Source of the DNA: Balneolaceae bacterium
Lineage (GTDB): Bacteria > Bacteroidota > Rhodothermia > Balneolales > Balneolaceae
DNA length: 64,000 nt
Reading direction: 5' to 3'
Assembly: GCA_017795005.1 (NCBI GenBank)
Contig: CP051242.1
Span: 2,132,976-2,196,975, forward strand
The translations under genes and the position numbers were made by a program. Below are positions 33,476-42,713 of the stretch, piece after piece. Position 1 is the stretch's first letter. Each line of letters opens with the position of its first letter. The notes below the pieces were generated by a model. That model was not told the origin of the DNA, searched no databases, and saw nothing but the letters and a program-made list of their open reading frames with translations.

Positions 33476-36400
33476 AAGACTGCTTCTTCCAATAGGGATT
33501 CTTATTCTGATTACAAACTGTGATTTTCGGTTTAATATTTCAGATAGTATTAGTTCTTTAATTGAACAAGATCCTATAGTTATAGTGGTTAAACACCGTC
33601 AGGATACTCTTAGTTTGGAGATATCTGATCACGTAACAATCTCAATGCAATATGCGAAATTTCCTGTGAAAACTATAGATTTGGGACTTGTTTCTGATGG
33701 TATTCAAATAGATGAATCTGTAAGAACAATCGTTATTACAACTGAATTAATTTCGCAACTCGGTGATTTAGAAATTGAAAAGTTGATCGCCTTTGTTGCT
33801 AATGGTAATAATATAGTCTTTACAGGTCCGGTTACTTACGACAACTTCGCTTTCTTACAAGGGATACTACCTTTTACGGATTATGAAATAAACAGACAGG
33901 CCAGGGGTATTCATTTATTTGAAAACATGTTTCCAAAACACGCTGGTAAAACTTATTATACCCCTGCTGAAAATCCACATGAAGGACTAGCTGATAATCA
34001 ATTTATTAAGGATGTACAAATAGCAGCAGCAGCTGGAAATGATCCGGAATACCCGCTAGTTGTAATCAATAAAATCGGGCTTGGAGAGGTCATTACAATA
34101 AACAGCACCTTAATGTATGAGAAACTTTATCGTGGAGTAATTTTCTCATCTATTTTGAAAGGATTAGACGGAATACCTTATAACGTTGCGAATGTTGCAA
34201 CTATATTTTTGGATGATTTTCCAGCTCCATTGTACAACGAAAAACTGGCGCCAATTGATGAAGAATATGATGTGACCCACGCTGAATTCGTATCCGATAT
34301 CTGGTGGCCGGATATGAAAGCATTTGCAGATACCTTTGATATCTCTTATTCAGCTATGACAGCCTTCAATTATAATGCTAACGTAATTCCACCCTTTGAT
34401 TTTGAAGAATGGCTCGCAGGTAAAAAAATAGTTAATGGAAGACAGGTAGATGCAAGTATAGCTGTAGCTCGAGATATATTGGATACGCGGCATGAATTAG
34501 CATTTCATGGATATAACCACTTTTCACTTTGGCTGGAAGACTGGGATAATGTGAACTTTATGGCAAGCTCTGTATACGCAGCCCGAAAACGTTGGAGAAT
34601 TGATAGAATGGGAGATCTACCAATATCATATGTTCCTCCAACAAATTATATAGACTCGACCGGAATATCAGCTATTATGAAAGGCATGCCTTCAATAAGG
34701 TATATGTCTTCTTTATATCTCGGAGATGTTGAACTGGGTACTGGCAGAGAGTTTGGGTATGATCCTTACGCTCAAAATGACCGATTATTTAATTATCCCC
34801 GAATAACAAGTGGATTCTCAATGAATGAAAATTCCTTATTTGAACAGCAAGGAATGCAGTTATTAACCGGCATCTGGACTCATTTCATACACCCAGACGA
34901 TGTATTCCAGGTAAATCAAAGGGATGAAGACGTGTTCAGGAGTCGTAACCCGCTTGGTCTTGGTTGGAAATCACATGATGTTTATGGATATGGTTTATAT
35001 CATGTTTTCCGTCATAGAGTTCTTTTTACAAACGAACGATACCCAAATTTAAGATATCTAGCTGCAATTGATGCTGGGGCAATAACAGAGGATTGGAAAA
35101 ATAGTTTCGTAATTCATAAAGAAGATCCTTATTCAAGAAAACTGATCCCTGTTTCGAATCCCGGATATAAAAAGAAAAGGGAAAATGAAAAGCATTATTG
35201 GTTTACTTATGTCAGTAATTTTAATACTGAGGAGTTTGAAGAATCTTTATCACATTTCGAGATAGATTTTACCATTACAAAACTATGGGATGGTAATTTG
35301 TATCAATTTAGTTCTGAAATGGATTCAATTGTAGTCCCAAATTTCGACCCAAAATACAGGTTTGACAATCAGTTTAAAACAGCACAATTAAACGATGCAA
35401 TTGTTCAAAGCAGGAACTATCAAACTGAGTTTACAGATGAGTTTGGCAACCTAATCAATATCGTTGAATTACCCCAGGAAGATTGGAATGACACTCGTTT
35501 AGAAGACGCTTTAAGAGCATACAATAATAATCCTGAAAACATACAATTTCAGGAAGATCTTATTCGACTTAGTATAGAATTTAGTGATATAAGGAGGGCT
35601 ATAATTATTCTTGAGCGTCGTTTGTTAGGATCATCAAAGTGGGCACAAAACGATTTAGAACGTTTGTTTACTTATTATGGATGGGAAGGATTGACTAATC
35701 AGGCTCAAAACTTTTTAGAAAGATTATGGTTACGATATCGAAGCAAAGAAGTAATTGATGTTAAAAACTTCGCACTACAAAAATTAGATATCTACAGCGA
35801 TGAATTTAACCTTCGCTGGATGAAAAGAGAAAAAGAGCTTTATCCTAATAATGAAGCTGTTGTACTCAGATACACCCGATTAATTGAGAATCAGGAAAAC
35901 TGGTCTGTTATTAAACCTGAATTGCTACGATTAATAAGATTAAACCCTGATAGCGATTCACTGTATGCTTACACAATGCAAAGATCATTCTTTTACGATT
36001 CTGCAGGAACAAGTATTGAATTACTTGAAGGTTTTCCCAATTCAAAACATTCTCAGTTAGATCTGTTTGCTACGAATTTCGCATTAATCTATGCTTTTGA
36101 ACGAAACAATTATCCGAAGGCTCTATATTGGGCTGACCGTGCTGATAATTTTAATAAGTCTACAAGACTAAACTGGCTGGCTCAACTAAACCTTTATTCA
36201 GAGTATCAAAAAGAAGCACTCAGATTTTTAGAAGAGGATCCTGATGATGATAGCTTGAGAATACAAATCGGTAGAGAACTTTATTATGAAGGATTTACAG
36301 AGCAGGGTAGAGAGGTTCTGTATCCTTTATTTTTGAAGTATCCAAATGGAGGTACAGGCGCGCACCAAATCATGAATACTGAAATACAGTATTTTAGTTA

Positions 36401-37373
36401 TGAAGAAAGAAAATCATTGTACAAAAACTATCCCGCCTTCTTCAGTGAAAAAGAGAAAGAAAGATTAAAGGATGAGCTGAGATGGACTGAAGGAACAAGA
36501 GTATCTGCTTTTGGAGAATACAGAGATGATAATTTCAATAACCGGTTTGCTAGGTTTGGTATATCATCACAATTTGGACATAGAAGAAAACAGACTCATA
36601 TGTTCAAACTTGAAGACTTATTTTTTGAAAGTATTGGAAATACAGGTTTAAGCAATTTTGTTGGAGTTGGATATGAGTTTTCTAGCAGATATGCTGATCA
36701 GGCTAATGAATTCAGAGCTGGTGGAGGATTGTTTACAGGATCCGGAGACATGCTTTTAGAACTTTTCACTTCTTTATCCAAATCCGGAGTTAGTTCATTT
36801 ACTTCAGGTGAATTATCATTTGGACCGGAGTTTACAAACCCTGCAGTATCAAATAACTTTAACAAATTTCAATTAGAAGGGTATAGAGAAGATAACTGGA
36901 AGCAGGAAAAATGGGTTACTTCATTATCAACGGTTGGTACGTATTATACCAATTCAGTTACTGAATATGAGTTGACAGGAAGACTCTACTATAGATTATA
37001 CAACAAAGAAATAAGAATTCGCCCGCTTGTTTCATTAAGTTGGTCTGATGCATCTAAGAACTTTACTTCGGGAACTCCGTACTTTACACCCGATAAATAT
37101 TTCGAACAGGGTATTGGAGCTGATTTGCGTCTAAGAAAACCCGATACATTTGAATTCTTCCAGAAACTCGAATTAGAATTAATGGCCAGGCATGAATTTA
37201 GAAATGGATTATTTGGAACAGGTAGGCTTCAATATGATCAAAAATTTAGGCGATATTGGGAATTACGAGTAGGAACAGAAATCTCGACCAGTAAAGTATA
37301 CAGTTCAAATCGTGTATTTTTTACCTTATCCTATTATTTTAAAAAGAAACTTCCTCAAACAATCCAAAAGTAA
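33459..37373 (+). CDS. Fused DUF2194/PelA-type deacetylase, TPR-like region and outer-membrane beta-barrel
   Basis: A 1304-residue exported protein. Residues 1-22 are a signal, probably of lipoprotein type (LITNC, Cys21, with an unusual Asn before it). Residues ~40-240 resemble the GATase-like domain that precedes the PelA deacetylase. Residues ~245-620 are a DUF2194/CE4-like deacetylase with D252-D253 (FLDDFPAP), His350 and His354 (HGYNH) and His475 (WTHFIHPDD). Residues ~650-1000 are helical, TPR-like. From ~1004 to the end the chain alternates as an outer-membrane barrel, closing VFFTLSYYF plus ten residues. In Pseudomonas these parts are PelA and PelB, two proteins. The likely role is deacetylating Pel-like polymer and passing it through the outer membrane. 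The barrel and TPR calls rest on pattern only. Confidence 0.8.
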   Translation: MEYWIKRLLLPIGILILITNCDFRFNISDSISSLIEQDPIVIVVKHRQDTLSLEISDHVTISMQYAKFPVKTIDLGLVSDGIQIDESVRTIVITTELISQLGDLEIEKLIAFVANGNNIVFTGPVTYDNFAFLQGILPFTDYEINRQARGIHLFENMFPKHAGKTYYTPAENPHEGLADNQFIKDVQIAAAAGNDPEYPLVVINKIGLGEVITINSTLMYEKLYRGVIFSSILKGLDGIPYNVANVATIFLDDFPAPLYNEKLAPIDEEYDVTHAEFVSDIWWPDMKAFADTFDISYSAMTAFNYNANVIPPFDFEEWLAGKKIVNGRQVDASIAVARDILDTRHELAFHGYNHFSLWLEDWDNVNFMASSVYAARKRWRIDRMGDLPISYVPPTNYIDSTGISAIMKGMPSIRYMSSLYLGDVELGTGREFGYDPYAQNDRLFNYPRITSGFSMNENSLFEQQGMQLLTGIWTHFIHPDDVFQVNQRDEDVFRSRNPLGLGWKSHDVYGYGLYHVFRHRVLFTNERYPNLRYLAAIDAGAITEDWKNSFVIHKEDPYSRKLIPVSNPGYKKKRENEKHYWFTYVSNFNTEEFEESLSHFEIDFTITKLWDGNLYQFSSEMDSIVVPNFDPKYRFDNQFKTAQLNDAIVQSRNYQTEFTDEFGNLINIVELPQEDWNDTRLEDALRAYNNNPENIQFQEDLIRLSIEFSDIRRAIIILERRLLGSSKWAQNDLERLFTYYGWEGLTNQAQNFLERLWLRYRSKEVIDVKNFALQKLDIYSDEFNLRWMKREKELYPNNEAVVLRYTRLIENQENWSVIKPELLRLIRLNPDSDSLYAYTMQRSFFYDSAGTSIELLEGFPNSKHSQLDLFATNFALIYAFERNNYPKALYWADRADNFNKSTRLNWLAQLNLYSEYQKEALRFLEEDPDDDSLRIQIGRELYYEGFTEQGREVLYPLFLKYPNGGTGAHQIMNTEIQYFSYEERKSLYKNYPAFFSEKEKERLKDELRWTEGTRVSAFGEYRDDNFNNRFARFGISSQFGHRRKQTHMFKLEDLFFESIGNTGLSNFVGVGYEFSSRYADQANEFRAGGGLFTGSGDMLLELFTSLSKSGVSSFTSGELSFGPEFTNPAVSNNFNKFQLEGYREDNWKQEKWVTSLSTVGTYYTNSVTEYELTGRLYYRLYNKEIRIRPLVSLSWSDASKNFTSGTPYFTPDKYFEQGIGADLRLRKPDTFEFFQKLELELMARHEFRNGLFGTGRLQYDQKFRRYWELRVGTEISTSKVYSSNRVFFTLSYYFKKKLPQTIQK

Positions 37374-37375
37374 CC

Positions 37376-37684
37376 TTGAAATTAATATACAGACATAGTG
37401 AGTGGTTTGTTTTTTTAATGGGTTTAATCCTAATGGCGACAATGAATCCTTATGAGGATGGAACATCATGGTGTTTATTTGATGCACTAGGCTTTTCATA
37501 CTGCCCGGGAGAAGGACTGGGGCATTCAATTGCGTTTCTTTTTAGAGGAGATGTTAAAGAGGCTTTTAATGCGAATCTTATGGGGCCATTCGTCGTAATT
37601 GGTCTCAGTATCAGAATTTTATCGATTTGGAAGGATTTATTAATAAAACAATCAATGGATTTACAGGAGGATTATAATGTCTGA
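37376..37684 (+). CDS. DUF2752-like small membrane protein
   Basis: A 102-residue protein starting at TTG, 2 bases after the previous stop. Two hydrophobic helices (about 10-25 and 66-86) flank a loop with CLFDALGFSYCPGEGLGHS and FLFRGDVKEAFNANLMGP. This matches the DUF2752 plan (C-P..TG..CPGCG..R..., then RGD-x-x-x-A-x-x-x-N), but the usual CPGCGxxR reads CPGEGLGH, so one cysteine and the Arg are lost. The function of the family is unknown. It overlaps the TM2 gene by 8 bases and is probably the second last gene of the exopolysaccharide unit. Confidence 0.7.
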   Translation: MKLIYRHSEWFVFLMGLILMATMNPYEDGTSWCLFDALGFSYCPGEGLGHSIAFLFRGDVKEAFNANLMGPFVVIGLSIRILSIWKDLLIKQSMDLQEDYNV

Positions 37685-38018
37685 AGTAATGGATTTCATA
37701 CCAGAGGCTCAGGGTGATGAAGCTTTATATCTTGGTAAACTACTTAGTGAAATGAGTGATGATCAGAAAAAGAAATTTTCTAATGTGTATCGGGCAAGGA
37801 GAAAAGACCCTCAAACTATAATGATTTTATGCTTGCTTGGATTTTTGGGTTTAGCTGGTGTTCACAGATTCGTTCTTAATCAAATAGGGATGGGAATTCT
37901 CTACTTTTTTACCGCTGGCTTATGTTTAATTGGAGTAATTGTAGATTTAGTAAATCACAAGGATTTAACTTTTCAATATAACAGGGGAGTAGCTCAGGAA
38001 ATCAAGTCTATGCTTTGA
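37677..38018 (+). CDS. TM2-domain protein
   Basis: A 113-residue protein. The TM2 signature is complete: two hydrophobic helices joined by GLAGVHRFVLNQIGMGILYF and then DLVNHKD, which is the G-x-x-G-x-H-x-F-Y pattern with Val for Tyr. The N-terminal 50 residues are polar. AGGAGG at 37665-37670, 6 bases from the ATG, gives it one of the best ribosome-binding sites in the cluster. TM2 proteins have no single known role. Its stop ends the plus-strand run, 15 bases before the converging DUF5777 gene. Confidence 0.88.
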   Translation: MSEVMDFIPEAQGDEALYLGKLLSEMSDDQKKKFSNVYRARRKDPQTIMILCLLGFLGLAGVHRFVLNQIGMGILYFFTAGLCLIGVIVDLVNHKDLTFQYNRGVAQEIKSML

Positions 38019-38033
38019 TTATCTGAATTAAGC

Positions 38034-38900
38034 TTATTTTTTACCCAAACTAAAAATTCTGTTTACATTAAAACCTAAACGGAAATCGCCAGCAAAAAAA
38101 TCATCGGTATTTCTTGCTAACAGATGTTGCTCGGTAAACCATCTACCAGCCATAAAGAACATCTGAAATACATGACCTCCGGTTTCAACTTCATAACCTA
38201 AAGCTAAATGATTTTTAGTTCCGGCTGTTCGTTCACCCAAAACCGGAAGATATTCGAAGGTTAATGAATTTCTGACATTCAACTTTATTCTACCAGCAAA
38301 TCCAACAGCAAAATGAGTGTGATTAGGAAGACCATTTCCTTCATCAACTACTGTATTGAAATGAGAAATCATAGGAGCGACCTGTAAGGTAATTTTCTCA
38401 TTAAACTGTCTGGCAATCATCACAGAAGCAAAGTAGTTCATTCGCTCTGTAAATGTGAAATCCTCAAAAATTGTATTTTCCTGGGTAGTTATCCCCACGT
38501 CTCCCTTAACAGCAACTTCTACAGGAATTTTATCAGACTTCATTTGTCTTAATAAGGTATATTTAAATCTTAAATCAACATTATCCTCCAGACTGGTTCT
38601 CCCAATACCCACAGAAAGTTTATCAGATATACCATAATCTATTCCAAGACGAACTGAAGCACCCAAATCCAATCCATAGAAATCTTCTAGTCCTCCGTTA
38701 ACAGAACCAAAATTATGCATGATAGTCGAGTTCAGATTGTTAGCTTCAAGATTTGTTACGGTACTCATCCCAGCAATTGAACCAATAAGAAATAATTCAT
38801 CCACAGGTCCATCTTGTACAGCTCTGGTACGTTGCATCTGGGCAAACAAGGTTTGCATTCCAAATAGAATCAGAATTAATGAAAGGTTTATTTTTTTCAT
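38034..38900 (-). CDS. DUF5777 beta-barrel outer-membrane protein
   Basis: A 288-residue protein with a signal peptide (1-20, ending LFAQ) and alternating amphipathic strands to the end (FRLGFNVNRIFSL). The segment ELFLIGSIAGMSTVTNLEANNLNSTIMHNFG (key parts IGSIAG and MHNFGSV) followed by DLGASVRLGIDYGISDKL matches DUF5777, a Bacteroidota family found next to YceI and cytochrome c genes, as here. The role is unknown; context suggests a periplasmic redox or isoprenoid-binding module. It shares 1 base with the yceI-like gene upstream. Confidence 0.85.
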   Translation of the reverse strand: MKKINLSLILILFGMQTLFAQMQRTRAVQDGPVDELFLIGSIAGMSTVTNLEANNLNSTIMHNFGSVNGGLEDFYGLDLGASVRLGIDYGISDKLSVGIGRTSLEDNVDLRFKYTLLRQMKSDKIPVEVAVKGDVGITTQENTIFEDFTFTERMNYFASVMIARQFNEKITLQVAPMISHFNTVVDEGNGLPNHTHFAVGFAGRIKLNVRNSLTFEYLPVLGERTAGTKNHLALGYEVETGGHVFQMFFMAGRWFTEQHLLARNTDDFFAGDFRLGFNVNRIFSLGKK

Positions 38901-39445
38901 TACCCTTCCTCCACAGGCTTGAGTAGTGCTTCGATTTCAATAGCCTGTTCTTCATCTACCTTAATGATGAGTAATTTTGGAGGGACGATATCATAATCAT
39001 CCAGATTTAAAATCCATGCTGCCTTTACTAAGAGTCCTTCATCGGTGTTTGTTAAAGTTCCCTCAATTTTTACTTCTTTGGTTTGTCCGTGAATAGTAAA
39101 ATTTCCTTCAACAATTACGGGTTGTTCTTCTGAACTCGAAGCATCAAATTCGGAAGTTATTTTACCAAAGAATTCTCCAAACGGATATTTCTTTGTTTCA
39201 AGTGTTAGAAGCATATCCTTGTCTCGCTTAGCATTACCAGTATCAAGTGTTTCCAGGTCTATGTAGAAATCTACCGACATATCCTCAAGTTTGATCATTC
39301 CAACCAGACTTTCAGAAGTACCGGTAAAATTATGAAGGGGTACACTGGATGTGAATTGTGCTGTTCCTGTTTCAGAATAATAGGATTGACCTACAACAGG
39401 TACAGATAGAATAGAAAGTAGGGTAAGGAAAAGTATTTTTTTCAT
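38900..39445 (-). CDS. YceI-family periplasmic protein
   Basis: A 181-residue lipocalin-like protein with a signal peptide (1-19, ending VVGQ). It keeps the YceI pattern: TAQFTSSVPLHNFTGTSESLVG near the start, a central DMLLTLETKKYPFGEF (from the canonical [FY]xxxxxxxYP) and a late FTIHGQTKEVKIEGTL strand pair. YceI proteins bind isoprenoid-like lipids in the periplasm. It is placed between the cytochrome lipoprotein (4 bases upstream) and the DUF5777 barrel; the three form one probable operon. Confidence 0.92.
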   Translation of the reverse strand: MKKILFLTLLSILSVPVVGQSYYSETGTAQFTSSVPLHNFTGTSESLVGMIKLEDMSVDFYIDLETLDTGNAKRDKDMLLTLETKKYPFGEFFGKITSEFDASSSEEQPVIVEGNFTIHGQTKEVKIEGTLTNTDEGLLVKAAWILNLDDYDIVPPKLLIIKVDEEQAIEIEALLKPVEEG

Positions 39446-39449
39446 AGTC

Positions 39450-39848
39450 TTAATTATTTAAGGCGCCTTCATTTATCCAGGCGCGAATTTTATTAATATC
39501 ATCTCCACTTAATGATGAACCCTGAGGCATTCTTTGTCCGTGATCAGGGTTAGGTTCCAGCTTATCGATTAAAGGACTTGAAGCAGCATCTCCAGCAATT
39601 ACATAAGGTCCGTTATATCTGTTTGAAGGGCTTACACTAGCCATTATTTCTGCATGACCACTGGAATTAAAACCACTTTGTCCGGCTCCATGACAAGAAT
39701 TGCATCGGCTTTGCATAATTGGTTGAATATCGGTTAAAAAGCTAACTGGAATTACGGGGTCTTCGCCAGTATTATCTTCCACATTAGTAAGACAGTTCGA
39801 AGTGGAAATAAACAGAAGTAGTAAAAAAGGAAATAATATTTTTTTCAT
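39450..39848 (-). CDS. Cytochrome c-type haem lipoprotein
   Basis: A 132-residue protein with a lipoprotein-like signal (FISTSNC, Cys19) and a single haem motif C49-N-S-C52-H53 (CNSCHG). The probable distal ligand is the Met of QRMPQGSS. The C-terminal helix DDINKIRAWINEGALN is typical of the small cytochrome c domain of this type. It is the first gene of the cytochrome-YceI-DUF5777 set, a common combination in Bacteroidota. It likely transfers electrons in the periplasm; the partner is unknown. Confidence 0.9.
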   Translation of the reverse strand: MKKILFPFLLLLFISTSNCLTNVEDNTGEDPVIPVSFLTDIQPIMQSRCNSCHGAGQSGFNSSGHAEIMASVSPSNRYNGPYVIAGDAASSPLIDKLEPNPDHGQRMPQGSSLSGDDINKIRAWINEGALNN

Positions 39849-39956
39849 AGTATAAAATCGAACGTTATGTTTGTATAGATTCTATGTTTTAACGCTAATA
39901 GTAAGAAAAAAGCTTTAAAAAGAAGTAATTATCACATACATAATGAAATTAATAGT

Positions 39957-40496
39957 ATGGTATCCAGAGAAATAAGTCTAGACCTGTTAAATGAATATGT
40001 TGAAAACGAAAGCTTAAATCATCATTGTCAGATGGTAGCAGAGGCGATGGAGGCATATGCCAAAGACTTAAAAAAAACCTCTACTCAGATAGAAGAGTGG
40101 TGGGCAGCAGGCTTATTACATGATTTAGATTGGGAAAAATTTCCTGATGAACATCCACATAAAGCGGTAAATGAAATCCTTCCTGAATATAATTATCCAG
40201 AATCCATATTAGATGCAATCAGAGCTCATGCTCCTGTTCGAACTGGGAAAGAACCTGAGGCAGAGATCGAGCGCTATTTATTTGCTTGTGATGAATTATC
40301 CGGATTTATGAATGCGGTTTCATTAATGAGGCCTACAAGATTTGAAGGAATGAAGGTTAAATCGGTTACTAAGAAACTTAAGACATTGAATTTTGCAGCA
40401 AATGTTCCCCGAGAGGATATTAATAAGGGAGCTGAATTGATTAATAAAGACTTAAGTGATCATATTCAGTTTTTAATAGGTGTATTTTCAGGATGA
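39957..40496 (+). CDS. HD-domain phosphohydrolase-like protein
   Basis: A 179-residue cytoplasmic HD protein. Metal-ligand candidates are in order: His22 or 23 (NHHCQMV), the HD pair in AGLLHDLDWEKFP, a His in DEHPHKAV, and a late Asp in ACDELSGFM. These stand-alone HD proteins occur widely and probably hydrolyse a nucleotide or similar phosphate ester; the substrate is unknown. It starts after a 108-base gap that holds TATGTTTG (39871-39878), an exact -7-type match but with no TTG at a suitable distance. Confidence 0.82.
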   Translation: MVSREISLDLLNEYVENESLNHHCQMVAEAMEAYAKDLKKTSTQIEEWWAAGLLHDLDWEKFPDEHPHKAVNEILPEYNYPESILDAIRAHAPVRTGKEPEAEIERYLFACDELSGFMNAVSLMRPTRFEGMKVKSVTKKLKTLNFAANVPREDINKGAELINKDLSDHIQFLIGVFSG

Positions 40497-40575
40497 TTGA
40501 GGTCGTAACTTTTTACCTTGTTTTGAGTCAAACTTATAATCAATAAATTCGTCTTACTGGTCAATTATAATTCGC

Positions 40576-42621
40576 GTGATTTTCAGGGCTAAAAACATAT
40601 TTTCACTTTTTTTATTTCTTCTTTTCGCTACCTGTATCGGAAAAGATGTTTCTGGTCAGGAGGTTATAGAACTATCAAGGTCTTCATTTACAACAACAGA
40701 TGAAGTACAATTAAATCAGGGATGGAGAGCAACTACAGGTGACAACTTCAGATGGATTGAAGGTGATTACAATTTTGAAGATTGGTTACCTGTTAATACA
40801 TCTTTGGATATTGTAACCCTCAGAGAACTGGAATGGGACGGATTTGGGTGGTTTAAACTAAATCTTAAAGTCGATTCTTCTTTAGTAAATCAACCAATTT
40901 TCATTGCTTTTACGCAGCATAATGGTGCATCTCAAGTATATTTGAATGATATATTACAATTTCAGCAAGGAACTTTTTCAATTTTAGAAGATGATCATCA
41001 ATCCTTAAAAACCAGTATTCCTCAACTTATTCAATTTGAAGATACAAACACTCATGTTTTAAGTGTTAGATTCAGTAACCACGATGTGGGCAGTTTTATC
41101 AAATACGGAATGCTACCCGGGTTTTCACTTGCATTATCAGTATCAAATGATATTACTAGTCCTTCTTCAACTACAGAGCGGAATAGAGTACTAATAGTAT
41201 TAGGATTACTTAGCGCTCTGACACTTGTGCATTTTCTGTTTCTGATTTTTTATCCCGCTGGAGAAAAAAACCTTTATTTCTCTTTATTTGCTGGTGCGAT
41301 CACCCTTTTTGTATTCTTTACAAATGTACATGCATTAAGTAATTCTCCTGATTTTATAGTATCAGTCCAAAAATGGGGATTTGTTAGCTGGTTGGCGGCT
41401 TTATTAGGGTTATTAAAGTTCAGTTATTCTTTTTTAAAAAACACTACTCCAGTTCAATTAAGTGTTTTTTTAATTCTGGGAATAACAATTCTTGTTACCT
41501 GGTTTGCAAACTGGTTAATGATAAGTATACTGTTCTCATTATTTGGAATTGCTGTCTTAGTGGAAAGCGCAAGAGTTTATGTTACGGTACAGCTTCAGAA
41601 AAAAGAACATCTTGGAATTTTAATCTGGGGATTTGCAATTTTTATTGGATGGATTATTTACTCAGCTCCTGAGTTTTCTGATATATATGCTAAAAAATTT
41701 GGTGTATTTGAAAACATATGGGCTACTACTTTTTTTGCTTTCTCAATGTCTGCCTATTTACTTAAGGATTTCGCTAAAGCACAAACTAAGCTTGAATATA
41801 AATACCTTGAAGTAAAGCATCTTTCCGAAAGGTCAATTGAACAGGAGAAAAGAAGCAAAGCCAAGGAAATAGAGCAGAAAATCCTTGAACGTGAAAATCA
41901 ACGTAAAACTGCTGAGCTTGAAGAAGCAAGAGCGCTTCAGATTTCTATGCTTCCCGCTAAGATCCCTGCCACGGAGTTTTGGGACATCGCCGCTTTTATG
42001 GAGCCTTCTCAGGAAGTAGGAGGGGATTATTATGATTTTAGTGTTTCTAAAACTGGAGAATTGACAGTGGCTGTTGGAGATGCTACAGGACATGGAATGA
42101 AAGCCGGTATAGTTGTGGCAACAGCAAAAAGCTATTTTCACTCACTTGTTAATGACCACGATAATGTAGACATAATTAAAAAAATGTCTTCAGGAATTAA
42201 AAACATGAACATCAAAATGATGTACATGGGATTAATGCTCCTAAGATGTAAAGAGAATCAGGTGAAATTTACTTCTGCTGGAATGCCGCCTTCCTTAATC
42301 TATCGAAAGACTTCAGATTCGATAGAAGAAGTACTACAAAAAGCAATGCCACTTGGTAGTAGCCCGCATTTCCCTTATAAAGAAAAACAAATATCACTGA
42401 ACTCTGGCGATATTTTCCTTCTTTTTAGTGATGGGTTGATGGAATTATTTAACGAAAAAAGAGAACAGCTAGGAGCTGATAGAATAGGAGAAAGATTAAA
42501 AAGCATTTCTGAAAATAATGCTGAAGAGATTTTGAAAGAGATTAAGAAATTAAGAAATGAATGGCTTGGAAAAGCTATGCAAGAAGACGATGTGTCTATT
42601 GTAGTAATGAAGGCAAAGTAA
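40576..42621 (+). CDS. Membrane-bound SpoIIE/RsbU-type serine phosphatase
   Basis: A 681-residue protein starting at GTG. Signal peptide 1-28, then an extracytoplasmic jelly-roll-like sensor (about 30-195; RATTGDNFRWIEGDY, WFKLNL), seven hydrophobic helices (about 205-405), a coiled coil (410-455; KRSKAKEIEQKILEREN) and the PP2C-type SpoIIE domain (460-681). The latter has GGDYYDF, VGDATGHGMKAG, LLFSDGLMEL and EDDVSIVVM, with all the metal-binding aspartates expected. It probably dephosphorylates an anti-sigma-factor antagonist; no such partner is visible in the window. Monocistronic by spacing. Confidence 0.93.
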   Translation: MIFRAKNIFSLFLFLLFATCIGKDVSGQEVIELSRSSFTTTDEVQLNQGWRATTGDNFRWIEGDYNFEDWLPVNTSLDIVTLRELEWDGFGWFKLNLKVDSSLVNQPIFIAFTQHNGASQVYLNDILQFQQGTFSILEDDHQSLKTSIPQLIQFEDTNTHVLSVRFSNHDVGSFIKYGMLPGFSLALSVSNDITSPSSTTERNRVLIVLGLLSALTLVHFLFLIFYPAGEKNLYFSLFAGAITLFVFFTNVHALSNSPDFIVSVQKWGFVSWLAALLGLLKFSYSFLKNTTPVQLSVFLILGITILVTWFANWLMISILFSLFGIAVLVESARVYVTVQLQKKEHLGILIWGFAIFIGWIIYSAPEFSDIYAKKFGVFENIWATTFFAFSMSAYLLKDFAKAQTKLEYKYLEVKHLSERSIEQEKRSKAKEIEQKILERENQRKTAELEEARALQISMLPAKIPATEFWDIAAFMEPSQEVGGDYYDFSVSKTGELTVAVGDATGHGMKAGIVVATAKSYFHSLVNDHDNVDIIKKMSSGIKNMNIKMMYMGLMLLRCKENQVKFTSAGMPPSLIYRKTSDSIEEVLQKAMPLGSSPHFPYKEKQISLNSGDIFLLFSDGLMELFNEKREQLGADRIGERLKSISENNAEEILKEIKKLRNEWLGKAMQEDDVSIVVMKAK

Positions 42622-42713
42622 GATAAGTTGTAACCTTTGTTTTTTAATAGAGTGAAAGTAGTGATGAACTTTATCAACTAAGTTTAAAAACCGATTATCA
42701 AATTTTTATAGCT

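Noticed and set aside
22454-38018. Horizontally acquired island
   Set aside because: Base composition and start-codon style look like the surroundings, and no integrase, tRNA or repeats flank the run.
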